A stretch of DNA of 64,000 nt, taken from the NCBI GenBank assembly GCA_021234155.1, contig JAJEKV010000050.1, positions 7,403,199 to 7,467,198 on the forward strand, in the 5' to 3' direction. A program made the position numbers and the translations under genes. The notes below the pieces were generated by a model. That model did no database searches. It saw only the letters and a program-made list of their open reading frames with translations, and had not been told where the DNA came from. The stretch comes from Isoetes taiwanensis. Lineage: Eukaryota > Streptophyta > Lycopodiopsida > Isoetales > Isoetaceae. Shown here one piece after another: positions 12,166 to 21,189 of this stretch. Each line of letters begins with the position of its first letter. Within the stretch, counting starts at the first letter, position 1.

Positions 12166-12281
12166 CATACATACATGAATATTTAGAGAGAACATATTAA
12201 CACGGTATCATATACCAACTTCCAAACACAATAGAGACCGGCATGAACTATGTATGTCCCTAGTAACCTTCCCCTAGGTTC

Positions 12282-12773
12282 CTAACCCCTTCCCCTTCCC
12301 CTTTCCCTTCCCCTGCGAGGTCTAACCCACGCAGCTGGGTTAGGAAACCAGAGCTCACGCATATCCCAGCCTGATTCTTCCCACCATATGGGGTACCTAG
12401 TCATTGCAAAAAGTAATTCCACAGGATGATACTCACGGAAGAAGAGCGGACCCAACTCCACAAAGTTGTTGTACTCATTGTAGTATGTCCTAATAAGACC
12501 ATACATCTGTCCCTTACAAATTTCATGAATGAACTCTGATATGTATTGATCCAGAGAGTGTGCTAAATATCCAGCACGAAGAAGAGGCCTCAATTGCTGT
12601 AGCATCTCGTCCAGAAACGGAGGGAGTTCAAGAATTCCCCTCATTGCAAGTCTCCTATAACATTCAGATGGATTAATTTCCATCAGTGGCTCATGACCAC
12701 AATCAAATCGCCTCGAAATGAAGTTGATCAATTCCATTGCAAGCTCCTTGGTGGGGCGTGGCGCAACCTCCAC
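12282..12773 (-). CDS. E-cluster ORF F, unknown protein (163 aa)
   Basis: Last of six co-directional minus-strand frames between 18.2 and 12.3 kb. The peptide is helix-rich and charged ('ECYRRLAMRGILELPPFLDE', 'LLFAMTRYPIWWEESGWDM') and ends in an Arg/Gly tail 'RPRRGRERGRGRG', which could bind nucleic acid. The first codon is ATG within 'CATTTC..CAT' context, but an upstream start cannot be excluded. No family is recognised. A minisatellite separates it from ORF E. The stretch is more GC-rich and codon-like than its AT-rich surroundings. Confidence 0.5.
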   Translation of the reverse strand: MEVAPRPTKELAMELINFISRRFDCGHEPLMEINPSECYRRLAMRGILELPPFLDEMLQQLRPLLRAGYLAHSLDQYISEFIHEICKGQMYGLIRTYYNEYNNFVELGPLFFREYHPVELLFAMTRYPIWWEESGWDMRELWFPNPAAWVRPRRGRERGRGRG

Positions 12774-12879
12774 TCCAAGAAATGGTCAAATAGCTCATCA
12801 GTTCCGTGCCACAATGAATGCAGGGCATGCGGGGCATGCTTGCGGGGGCTTCGAGTAGCCGAGGAGGATTGGGTCCAAT

Positions 12880-13345
12880 CATTTGCAAAAGCAAGCAAGG
12901 ATCACCGACGGAGCAAGGAATACGGAGCAGAGCAAGTAGCAAGATCAAGAGCAAGAAACAAGATCAAGTAGCAAGGAGCATGGGAATGAAGTAGCAAGGA
13001 ACAAGGATCAAGATCAAGTAGCAAGAAGCAATGAACAAGGAAGATCAAGTAGCAAGAAGATCAAGGAACAAGGAAGATCAAGGAGCAAGAAGCAAGGATC
13101 ACGATCAAGTAGCAAGGAACAAGATCAAGTAGCAAGATCAAGAGCAAGGAACAAGATCAAGTAGCAAGGAGCACGGAATGAAGTAGCAAGGAACAAGGAT
13201 CAAGTTCAAGTAGCAAGAAGCAATGAACAAGGAAGATCAAGTAGCAAGAAGATCAAGGAAGAAGGAAGATCAAGTAGCAAGAAGATCAAGGAACAAGGAA
13301 GATGAAGGAGCAAGAAGCAAGGATCAAGATCAAGTAGTAAGGTGA
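12880..13345. repeat. Purine-rich minisatellite (GATCAAG / GTAGCAAG units)
   Basis: About 460 bp are built from irregular repeats of 'GATCAAGTAGCAAG', 'GAACAAG' and 'GAAGATCAAG', with higher-order copies (12950-13080 resembles 13140-13280). The plus strand is almost free of pyrimidine runs. No coding role is evident. Confidence 0.8.
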
Positions 13346-13384
13346 AAAGTGAGAAGTGAAAGGAAGGTGAAAGAATTTATAGCT

Positions 13385-13490
13385 ACGAATCCAATAATGT
13401 TGAAGTATAATACCAATAATGTTGAAGTATGATACCAATAATGCTTTGACGATAATACCAATAATCTTTGACGTATAATCACGAATAATT
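13385..13490. repeat. Short tandem repeat 'ATACCAATAAT'
   Basis: Five diverged units of 'AATACCAATAATGTTGAAGT', about 24 bp each, lie just downstream of the minisatellite. Confidence 0.7.
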
Positions 13491-13763
13491 CTCTTGACTA
13501 TTCATTCATTCCCCGCACATCTGACCTCAAAGCGCATGAATTCATCGGTGTAGGCCTGGAATCGACATGCCCTTACGCTCTAACCTTGTAAAAGGTCCGG
13601 ATTTGTTGGCATTTGTGCGCCCGCGAGGCACATAATGCGACTTAAAAGCTTTGGCAAACTTTTTGAACTTGCACCTACGTCCGGATGCTTGGCTGCGGCA
13701 TAGCCCTTCCACCAAATCTGCAGGCTCTGTAAGGTTTGTGGTGGCAACCTTTCTGTATCCTTT

Positions 13764-14276
13764 TTACGTCATGCCATAGGATTTCCCAAACTCCTTCATT
13801 TCGTCCAACGGGACTCGCATTGATCCGCCTCTAGATTTCCCATCAAAGCCGGGCGGTTTCCTATTCTTCCATATACTAGTTATGCCCGTATCAACCGTCT
13901 TGAGGTACTCCTTATCCCGGCGCTTTGCATGGTCACCGGATGATACAGACGACTCAGAGGACACAGAAGTGGCTGATTGTGAGGAGGTGGCACTATCCCT
14001 AGAGGAGCTGCGACGACGTTTAGAATGGTGCCTCCTTTGTGCAGGCACGGGACCTGGTTCAGGTGCAAGTGGCTGCTGTGGTGGTGGACTTGGCGGTAAC
14101 GGAGGTAACTCCGGTCCATCCTCCTGTACATGTTGCGGTGGGTTGGCGTTCAAGACATAAGTTTGTAACTCGACTAATTGCCTCTTCATCATCATAAGTT
14201 CCTGCTCAGGTGTTAGTCTACTGGCATTCGAGGGTGTCTGCCAGGCGGCATTGCGTGCACCGTCTAGATCGAGCAT
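13764..14276 (-). CDS. E-cluster ORF E, proline- and Ser/Arg-rich protein (170 aa)
   Basis: The frame opens with 'MLDLDGARNAAW', then a coiled-coil-like 'LTPEQELMMMKRQLVELQ'. A proline-rich stretch (about residues 55-78) and an RS-like basic/serine block ('RRHHSKRRRSSSRDS', about residues 81-95) follow. It ends with 'KPPGFDGKSRGG' and stops at 13764. The arrangement resembles a nucleic-acid-binding, partly disordered protein such as a capsid-associated or splicing-type tail, but no family is assigned. It lies between ORFs D and F on the same strand. The first residues may be spliced from further upstream. Confidence 0.5.
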   Translation of the reverse strand: MLDLDGARNAAWQTPSNASRLTPEQELMMMKRQLVELQTYVLNANPPQHVQEDGPELPPLPPSPPPQQPLAPEPGPVPAQRRHHSKRRRSSSRDSATSSQSATSVSSESSVSSGDHAKRRDKEYLKTVDTGITSIWKNRKPPGFDGKSRGGSMRVPLDEMKEFGKSYGMT

Positions 14277-14289
14277 AAAAAGGTATAAG

Positions 14290-14535
14290 GAGAATTATAG
14301 TGACATCAAGTCTCACAAAGAAAATCATTTGGGATAGTATTTAGAGAGAGAGAGAGAGTAAATAGAAGAGTACAATAGCAAAGATCTTTGTTACAAGTGA
14401 GAACAGTCGATACAGTAGAGTTCAATACATTGGTAGTGACAAAACTTTAAGTGATATAACACAAGGACAGGTATTATACATTGGACATTTCTTCAACTCA
14501 CACATAACAAAAAAAACAAACTGAGGGGACCGGGC
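14290..14535. other. Spacer between ORFs E and D
   Basis: AT-rich spacer with a (GA)n run at 14345-14357. No gene seen. Confidence 0.4.
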
Positions 14536-15026
14536 CTAGGGATTCGCAAATGGGTACAAGATAGAGTAGCGAAGACTTTCACGTACAGCCCTGACTAGCT
14601 TGTAACGCGCCCAGGCCTGGACGATAACAGGTTGGTAGTCGAGCGTTGGGCTAATGATAAGGAGATTAAAAAGCCTCCTTAGTGCATAGAAAATCTGCCA
14701 CAGGTGATCGTTGGCGTCCTCAAAAGCTTCATGCCTTGTCATGTCCCAATAGTCCCATGTTCGACGAAGAGTTTGCCGCAGATCCTCATAAGCACGTTCA
14801 CGGAGAATGTTGATGATTTCCAATCCCTTGGCTGGATCATAAGGCTCTCCCTCTTCTGCAGGGTCCCCATCTCGTAATCATCACCATCCCGCTCGGGGTA
14901 CTCCCCGTACCGTTGGCCATAATCCTGTTCTGGAGGCCCTGGATCGTCCCTTCGGATCTCATTTGTGATCCTTTCCTCAAACTCAGCGAGGTCATATTCT
15001 GCAAGACGGCAAGAATGAGCATACAA
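14536..15026 (-). pseudogene. E-cluster ORF D, unknown protein with one frameshift
   Basis: Two overlapping minus-strand frames form one protein. 14739-15026 gives 'AEYDLAEFEERITNEIRRDD' and an acidic stretch. The other frame gives 'EGEPYDPAKGLEIINILRER' and 'LRRTWDYWDMTRHEAFEDA'. The switch lies near 14860-14890, where a one-base indel would join them. It is helix-rich, acidic then basic, with no recognised fold. Spacing to ORF C (about 360 bp) and ORF E (about 260 bp) is regular. Confidence 0.45.
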
Positions 15027-15384
15027 TGTGGAACAGTTTCTTATACTTCAAACTCGAATAGATACAAGGAAGTATCATGGATGAAACTAATTTAATTGTA
15101 TTCATTGATACGATAATCATAATTCATAAGAAAGGCACATCCATTATAGAATGGCTAATGAATTGCCAGGTCAAAATTTTACAACTATACGCAATACAAA
15201 ATGCGTAATACAATTGTCTAAGAACTAGGTCCCCCCTCTTCATCCATAGGCTGAGGAGGTGGTGGCGGCGGTCGATGTCGTAACAAAGTCACCCCGGGTC
15301 TCTTGTGGCAGCTTTGCAATGGAGGCAACCTCCCTCGGTGGATAGGCAACAGCCAATGGGGCGCCGTGGGAGTTTCATACTCAT

Positions 15385-16621
15385 CTAGGGTGCAATATCC
15401 TGCCCCAAGGCCGTCAAGGCAAGATCCCGTCGTACGAGTACGTAAGTAAGCGTACGATAGGGAAGCTTCTTGTGCCCTGCCAATGTGGAAAGAGCACGGA
15501 GAGTCCACCATGAAGCCTCGGCCTCCGGCCCTAAGTTCCGGGCTACAAAAAGAACTTGCCCCTGCCGAAACGCGGATAGGAAGAAGCGGATGAGGTGGTT
15601 TCCCAATACTTTCCCTTGTGGAGTCTCTGACGTGGCAACCTCCTTATCCAAGTCCATAGGGACTTCTTCTTCCTTGAGTTCCTGCTGCTCTTCCTTCAAA
15701 TGGGCAGGGTTATGGTATAGATCCTCTGCCTCCTCATCCGAACCGGGGGGAACTTCGACCATGTTAATGTTTGGGACATGAGGCCCCATAGCTGTAAAGA
15801 CATCCGGCGAGGGCTGAGATGGCGGATCCTGCATCACCAGTTCCCGAAGCCGTAGCAAGGTTTCGGCCGGCTCTATGGTCTCCTGGTGGAATTGGAGTAG
15901 CTGCTGCACCTCCTGAGGAAGGTCAATAGGAGCGAAGTCGATGAAGTCATCCATACAGTACTCCGCTAACTCATAGAGTACATGGTCCTTACGCCGGCGC
16001 TTAAACCCGGCCACCATGTGATAGGTCCAGATGATATCATCCAAGAGAAGATATTCTTGGCCTTGGTGATACACAACTGGAAGGGCGTCTAGCCCGGACA
16101 AGCATGCAGCTTGTTCCCGACGTGGCGGCATCTCCTCTGCCAACTGCTTCCAACGGGCAAAGTCACCCATGCCTACATGCGCATCTTCTTCCTCCTCAGA
16201 AGACTCAGGAAGTTTGCCTTTCTCTGCTGGCAAAGTCTCATCCTCAACGTATTGATCCATGAGGATGGCTAGGGCAAAGGCAACTTCAAGGTATTGTTGC
16301 CCCTGATGCTGCACAACTGGCAACTGCTTGCCCCATCTAAGCTTTCCTTTCAACACATCATACGCGTGGGTGTCACCCCCTAGCATATCCCGGACCACAT
16401 CCCGTTCTAGATACAACTGGGGAGGGTCCCCAAGAGGAATACACAAAGGAAGCATCTCCTCTGTATAAAACTCTAAGAATCCGGCATAATCTGGGTGCCG
16501 CTGCATATTAGTGATGAGGTCAAGGCGCTGATATAGAAAGGGTCGTATACAGGTCGAAAGGCACTTGCGGATCCCAATGCTCTCCATCCTGGTACCATGC
16601 AAGTAGATCGGTGGCAGCCAT
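15385..16621 (-). pseudogene. E-cluster ORF C, unknown acidic protein (about 410 aa) with N-terminal frameshift
   Basis: The natural start is probably ATG at 16621 ('MAATDLLAWYQDGEHWDP'). That frame passes by a one-base shift (16520-16602) into the long frame 15385-16602. The long frame has an internal duplication: 'LPVVQHQGQQYL' (about residues 94-105) and 'LPVVYHQGQEYL' (174-185), 80 residues apart. A strongly acidic run 'SSEEEED' and a second acidic region near residues 288-320 follow. The C-terminal part is neutral to basic. No catalytic motif is seen. It is the largest frame of the cluster, and the two repeats suggest a duplicated domain. Confidence 0.5.
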
Positions 16622-16758
16622 GGGCGCTGGAAGGGAGGAGGGAGGAAGAGAAACAGATATGAACAAATGAAAATGAAACTTTGAAGATCCTTTTAAACCC
16701 TTTTTATTGATGCTGACGTCAGCATTTTCGTACTCGATACAAAACAAAAGGCAAATTT

Positions 16759-17451
16759 TTATTTAATATCAAAAAAATATTTACAATGCAAATATCCCAC
16801 GCAAAATTTGCTAAGGGCGCTCTCCCCAAATCCTGGCGAGGCGAGGGCTAAATCCTTTGGCATTATGGTGACCCTCTTTGCGTGGATAGCGCAAAGATTT
16901 GCATCACCAAAGAGTGCCACCAGGTAGGCCTCCGCAGCCTCTTGGAGCGCTAGGATAGCAAAAGTCTGGAAGCGGAGGTCGGTTTTAAACTCTTGGGCGA
17001 TCTCCCGAACCAACCTTTGAAAGGGGAGCTTCCGTATCAGAAGTTGTGTGGACTTCTGAAACTTACGGATCTCCCGTAAGGCCACGGTACCGGGTCTATA
17101 CCGGTGGGGCTTCCTTTGTGCAGCAGGATTAGGAGGCGGCCCCTTGTGCCCCGGAATCGTCTTGGCCCCTACAACTAGACGGGGCCGAGAGGCATCCACC
17201 CCCTCCTGCCTCCGACTAGAACTGGCGTTCTTCCCAAAAGCTCCGACAGTCTTCAACTTTTCCTTGTACTGGCTGCCGGACTTTCGGGCTACGGATTTCC
17301 TCCGGTGCTTAACGGTCGTCCGGTCCGTCGGATTTGGCCCCTGCTCATTCTCTGGTCCCCCATTTCCCTGCTGGTCCTGCTGTTCTTGTCGGGACGTCCC
17401 CTCCTTTTCCCTTGTCCCGGAACTCCCGAGCTCTCCTGAGGTCTTCTTCAA
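16759..17451 (-). CDS. E-cluster ORF B: protein with histone H3 fold and long N-terminal extension
   Basis: The frame gives 230 residues. Residues 112-204 (DNA 16840-17118) are a histone H3 core: '[20 protein letters not shown]' (alpha-N), '[20 protein letters not shown]' (alpha-1 and loop 1), '[20 protein letters not shown]' (alpha-2) and '[14 protein letters not shown]' (loop 2 into alpha-3). Y41 and L90 match plant H3.3 rather than H3.1. The usual terminal RRIRGERA is absent: the frame continues '[14 protein letters not shown]'. The canonical tail is replaced by about 110 basic, Gln/Gly/Pro-rich residues. There is no good ATG; the frame overlaps the end of ORF A by about 107 bp in the +1 frame, so it may be made as an A-B fusion or be an indel product. 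Loop 1 has H3 length, not the CENH3 insertion. Confidence 0.75.
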   Translation of the reverse strand: MKKTSGELGSSGTREKEGTSRQEQQDQQGNGGPENEQGPNPTDRTTVKHRRKSVARKSGSQYKEKLKTVGAFGKNASSSRRQEGVDASRPRLVVGAKTIPGHKGPPPNPAAQRKPHRYRPGTVALREIRKFQKSTQLLIRKLPFQRLVREIAQEFKTDLRFQTFAILALQEAAEAYLVALFGDANLCAIHAKRVTIMPKDLALASPGFGESALSKFCVGYLHCKYFFDIK

Positions 17452-18196
17452 CCTCCATATATCGTCTCTCTACAATGCGGCGAAGGAGTTCGGCATGGTA
17501 TCGATTGGGCCGCTGGGCTATATCAATCTGGATCGTCATCAAATAATCCAGGCTGATATCCGGAATCTCTCCCCACATGAAGCTCTGGGAGGCTTCATGC
17601 CACTGATATGGGGGAAGCTCAATGGCCCTGCCATCAATGACGGCGACTCCATCTCCAAGATACCTGTACTCTCGACCTCGAGCCGCCGTATCGGCTCGTT
17701 CTATCTCTCTGCGGTCATCCTCCCTGGCCAAGTTCCGAATGCGGTCGGCCTCTGTTCTTATGTCCTCCTCTTCAGTGTGGCCTTCACATTCGGGAGGGTA
17801 AAATTTTATTAACATCATGACCAAGTCAGGTTGCTCGGCCATGGTGTAAGGAAGCTGTCGGAGATTCAGCCTGACCAAAAACTGCTCCGAGTAATGGTAA
17901 ATTGGATAGGGGATCCTATCGTTGTTCTCAAATCTGTTTACCAACTCGTCCAAAAGTATATCAATCAAGGCAGGGTCAGTAGCCATATGCTGGGCGATGA
18001 AGGCATAGATCTGAGCTATGGTGAGGGTAGCGGGGTCCACAGTACTCTTGGTGTTGGCCATGGCTATGGCGCTGAGGTCTAGGGCAACAGGCGGTAGGGC
18101 GCTTGCGGTTAGGAAGGCGGTAGTGAAGGCGCTAGGGGTAGCGAAGAACCAAGGTGGGAAAACAGGGTCAAGTCCGGTGGCTATGGCGGGCGTCAT
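17345..18196 (-). CDS. E-cluster ORF A, unknown protein (283 aa)
   Basis: ATG at 18196 follows a conserved upstream block that is repeated at 25.1 kb. A second ATG at codon 47 ('[20 protein letters not shown]') is an alternative start. The peptide is helix-rich: '[20 protein letters not shown]', a charged segment '[19 protein letters not shown]' with coiled-coil character, '[20 protein letters not shown]', and a basic C-terminal end. No domain is recognised. The 3' end overlaps the H3-bearing ORF B. The copy at 25.2 kb keeps only the first 25 codons or so. Confidence 0.55.
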   Translation of the reverse strand: MTPAIATGLDPVFPPWFFATPSAFTTAFLTASALPPVALDLSAIAMANTKSTVDPATLTIAQIYAFIAQHMATDPALIDILLDELVNRFENNDRIPYPIYHYSEQFLVRLNLRQLPYTMAEQPDLVMMLIKFYPPECEGHTEEEDIRTEADRIRNLAREDDRREIERADTAARGREYRYLGDGVAVIDGRAIELPPYQWHEASQSFMWGEIPDISLDYLMTIQIDIAQRPNRYHAELLRRIVERRYMEVEEDLRRAREFRDKGKGGDVPTRTAGPAGKWGTRE

Positions 18197-18329
18197 CTCT
18201 AGCGGGCGGAGGCGCTTTAAGACAAGGAGAAAGCAAAAAGTTAACGGCCCTTAACCCTAAAAAGTTTTTAAAAGTTTGCTTGTTTTTTTTTTTTAAAAAA
18301 AAAAAACATTATACGGCGGAAACTACGCA
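18197..18329 (-). promoter_or_regulatory. E-cluster upstream region, cut at 18329 by inversion breakpoint
   Basis: About 130 bp upstream of ORF A includes 'GACAAGGAGAAAGCAAAAAG', 'GGCCCTTAACCCTAAAAAG', a T/A homopolymer block (18286-18306) and 'ACGGCGGAAACTACGCA'. It is nearly identical to the reverse complement of 25104-25229. The match ends at 18329, where copia 3' sequence begins. A promoter role is only inferred from position. Confidence 0.6.
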
Positions 18330-18368
18330 AGTGCTGCAGATCAGAGAATATTACATGAAGGGGAAGTA
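18330..18368 (+). other. Copia 3' internal end with polypurine tract
   Basis: Short remnant ending in 'GAAGGGGAAGTA' immediately before the LTR TG, as expected for a polypurine tract. It identifies the adjacent LTR as a 3' LTR. Confidence 0.7.
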
Positions 18369-18797
18369 TGTGAGAAAAACAAAAGGAGATCATGTAATAT
18401 TGTTCAATTGTGTAGCTCCATGGTAAGTTGGGTCTTGGAACAAGTGATGATCTAGGATATCATCATGATCTTTACACTAAGAGCTATATGGAGAATCGAA
18501 CTTTTAAATTCGATGGAAAAGCTAAGTTGTGGAAGGAGATTTAAATATCCCCAAAGGTATGGTTCTTGCATTGTAAGTTGCCGAACAGATTAAATCAATA
18601 AAGAGCTTGGGTTCTCGGGGTCAAAGGTCTATTGCTACAGTGATCGAAGTAATCTCAAATGAACAGTAACTTTACTGTAGCAACCTATGGTTCTTGAATA
18701 TATTGAATTTTATATTGTCTAAGATATGCATTGCTCGATTGTTCCTAAGGAGAATTAAGTTGTTTAAATCATTGTTGCCTAGACTATTTTTCCTTCA
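18369..18797 (+). repeat. Copia 3' LTR (429 bp)
   Basis: Begins TGTGAGAAAAAC and ends CTTCA, flanked on its 3' side by ATGAC (18798-18802). Compared by eye with the LTR at 37270-37698 (opposite strand), it has the same length and only two substitutions. ATGAC is the same target duplication that flanks the 5' LTR, so the two belong to one insertion now split by an inversion. Confidence 0.9.
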
Positions 18798-18817
18798 ATG
18801 ACTAGATGTGGAAATGA

Positions 18818-20171
18818 ATGCACAACTAATAAGAACTATTTATCGAAAGGGGCGCTAAACCTGTATTATAGTGAGTGCAATAATTCTAATGAAGTATGAA
18901 CAAGATTTGCTTCATTATAATGGGCGCTAGACCTATATTGTAATGAATGCAATAGCATGAAAGGGATTTATTGTGGTGACCCGTGAGTTTCAATCAAAGA
19001 GGTTTTTTAACTAAATAAAATAGCATGATTAGCTTTAGTGCCATCACTAAAGTGATTAGTATGCAGGAACAATTTATTACTAACATACTAGTGATTAGTA
19101 TGCAAGAACAATTCATTACTAGCAAGATAGAAAGATACATATTTTAATGTCAACGAGAAGCGAAAAATTATACTGCACACACTCAGATGGGACCTACCCT
19201 CACTACTATATATGGCGTCTTTCCTTCAATATCTTTACAATGATCATGGCCACTTTTACAACGACATGTTGAACTCGTGACCTTAGGCATGGCAGCTTAG
19301 GTCTTACCACAAGAAGAAATGTAAACTTTAGAAGAGAAGATCATTTTTTGTTATCATGGATATCACGTTGCTTAGGACTTGAAATTCAAGGCCACATGGA
19401 ACCGGATCTAGTGACCCAAAGAACTAACCCTCAATTATAAGATAAATGTAAAACATAATAAATGCAATTTTACCTCGTTGTTCAAAATTGTAAGGCAAAG
19501 ATACACTATCCCACCAAGGTGTTCTTTGGTGAACGAACTGGTAAGTTATACTTATAGAGAGTTTAAAGCTATGAAGCACCATTCGTTTTGCGTGATCGAC
19601 TTGAGATATCATCATGCTCGATCCTTGGCCCTTTTGAGGATCTCTATAACAAACTAGCAAAATTTAATGTAATGCATAATCCAATTTCTGCAAGTGAGGG
19701 CATGATCTTTGGTCATTGGCCTTTTTGAAAACTTCTCTAACAAGCCAAAAAAATAAATTATTGCAATTTAGCCTGATGCTTGTCAATTTGCGCAAGTAAA
19801 CTTTCCATCTTGCGTGATAGATCCTTTTGCACAAATGGCACAGGTATACAGAGCAGGACTGCAAGTTGATGAGAAGAGATATAAATGCAAACAAAGGTAA
19901 CAGACTTTACTCCAATTGCATATTTTAAAATCATTTTATAGCTTCTCGACCATAATCATCTTCAGCATATCTAGTAATCAATGTTGCCCACATGTTTTTT
20001 GGTTTCGTTATATAATTGCCGTAGGTTTTTTGTTTCCTTTATATAATTTAGATTTATTGCTGAGTATTTTACAAGGTTGAACAGAGTGCTCAAGACATGG
20101 TATAAAGATTTTGTCGAAAAAGAAATCAAAGAATGGAGTTATACAAACATCTATAGAAGATGTGGAAATGA
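18818..20171 (+). repeat. 1.35-kb repeat X, copy 2
   Basis: Starts ATGCACAACTAATAAG and ends near GATGTGGAAATGA. The reverse complement of 37699-39061 matches along its length with scattered substitutions and small indels. Before the inversion the two copies were direct repeats with the copia element at their junction. Internally a 70-bp unit containing 'GGGCGCTAGACCTATATTG' occurs twice. No coding content is seen. Confidence 0.8.
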
Positions 20172-21185
20172 ATATACTGGCAGACTTGCAAATTGATGAT
20201 CTTATATGAATTTCTGTAGTTTGTAAGAATTCGAGCTACATTATTTTGACTTTTAACAAATTAAGCATTATGCATCAGTAGTCCCGTAAGTTCAAACTCG
20301 ATTGATTCTATTCCAATTCAAGACAAGTTTGAGGAGCCAAGTATCAACATGTTTCCATGTAAAACATTTAGTTCTGCTTCTAGACAACCATTGTTCAGCG
20401 GTTATTCAGGCTCCTCTGGCCAATGGCCATGGCAGATCCTCCGGTCACTTCTCCATATAGTCACATCTTTGTTTGCAGAGCAAAGTGAAAAAACTGTTCT
20501 TTGTTCTTTGTTTGCAGGACAAAGAGACAAAACTAGTTTTGATTTGGTGAATGTATCTACTTCGAGCTACATTTGTCTCTCCATGTACGATAGTTAGTTC
20601 TGGTGCTCAACAGGAAAGGCACTCGGTTTGCTTTAACATATTTTGAGGTATATATTCTAATTTGTAGGCTTACTCTTTTTGGGAAATATTTTGTCATATA
20701 TGTTACAATGGGGAACAATATATTACATGTTTCTGCTAAATAGAACAAGAGATGGATCGATTGATGAGTAAAATAACTTTGCTTTTCGCAATTTATCCAA
20801 GTACCTAGACAAACTTACAAAGACAAGCTTTTCATTTAGCAGCGGGTTGGTTGTTGTGGACTATCTAGAAAGGACGAAAACTGGTAGTCTTCCAAGTTCT
20901 GGATGTGACAGATAACTGTGTTCTCCAATATGCTCAAGACAGCATTGCTAAGCCTTATCATTGTTCTTCACTTGTCGCTCGTAAAAGGCGCTTGATCATT
21001 GAGGACTATTTGAATCTGCACTCTAGTGCATAGACATGTTGTTTCACTCAGTGGATCTATGCTTATCTCCAGAGATTTTATTCATGTCTTTGCATCTTTA
21101 CTTGTATTTGACTTCTGATTAAATAAAGACTGACATCCCTCAACAAAAAAAAACTTTGTTATAACAGGTTCATGCATTGAAACAA
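20172..21185. other. Intergenic DNA, nothing recognised
   Basis: AT-rich, no supported gene or repeat structure. A short A run at 21145-21153 precedes the LINE. Confidence 0.4.
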
Positions 21186-21189
21186 TTGA

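Noticed and set aside
12880-13345. CRISPR-like array
   Set aside because: Units vary in length and have no unique spacers; this is a eukaryotic minisatellite.
13882-14160. Plus-strand Gly/Ser-rich open frame
   Set aside because: Antisense to the Ser/Arg- and Pro-rich part of ORF E; composition is explained by the opposite strand.
16840-17118. Possible centromeric histone (CENH3) gene
   Set aside because: Loop 1 has normal H3 length, and the alpha-1 and alpha-2 helices match canonical H3.3. Only the divergent tail resembles CENH3, which is not enough.
17405-17411. Slippery-like heptamer GGGAAAA (minus strand) in the ORF A/B overlap
   Set aside because: It would serve a -1 shift, but ORF B lies in the +1 frame relative to ORF A, so the heptamer does not explain the overlap.
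19258-19320. tRNA-derived SINE head inside repeat X (also at 38575-38640)
   Set aside because: A 'GAGTTCAA' B-box-like word is present, but the A-box and spacing are unconvincing.
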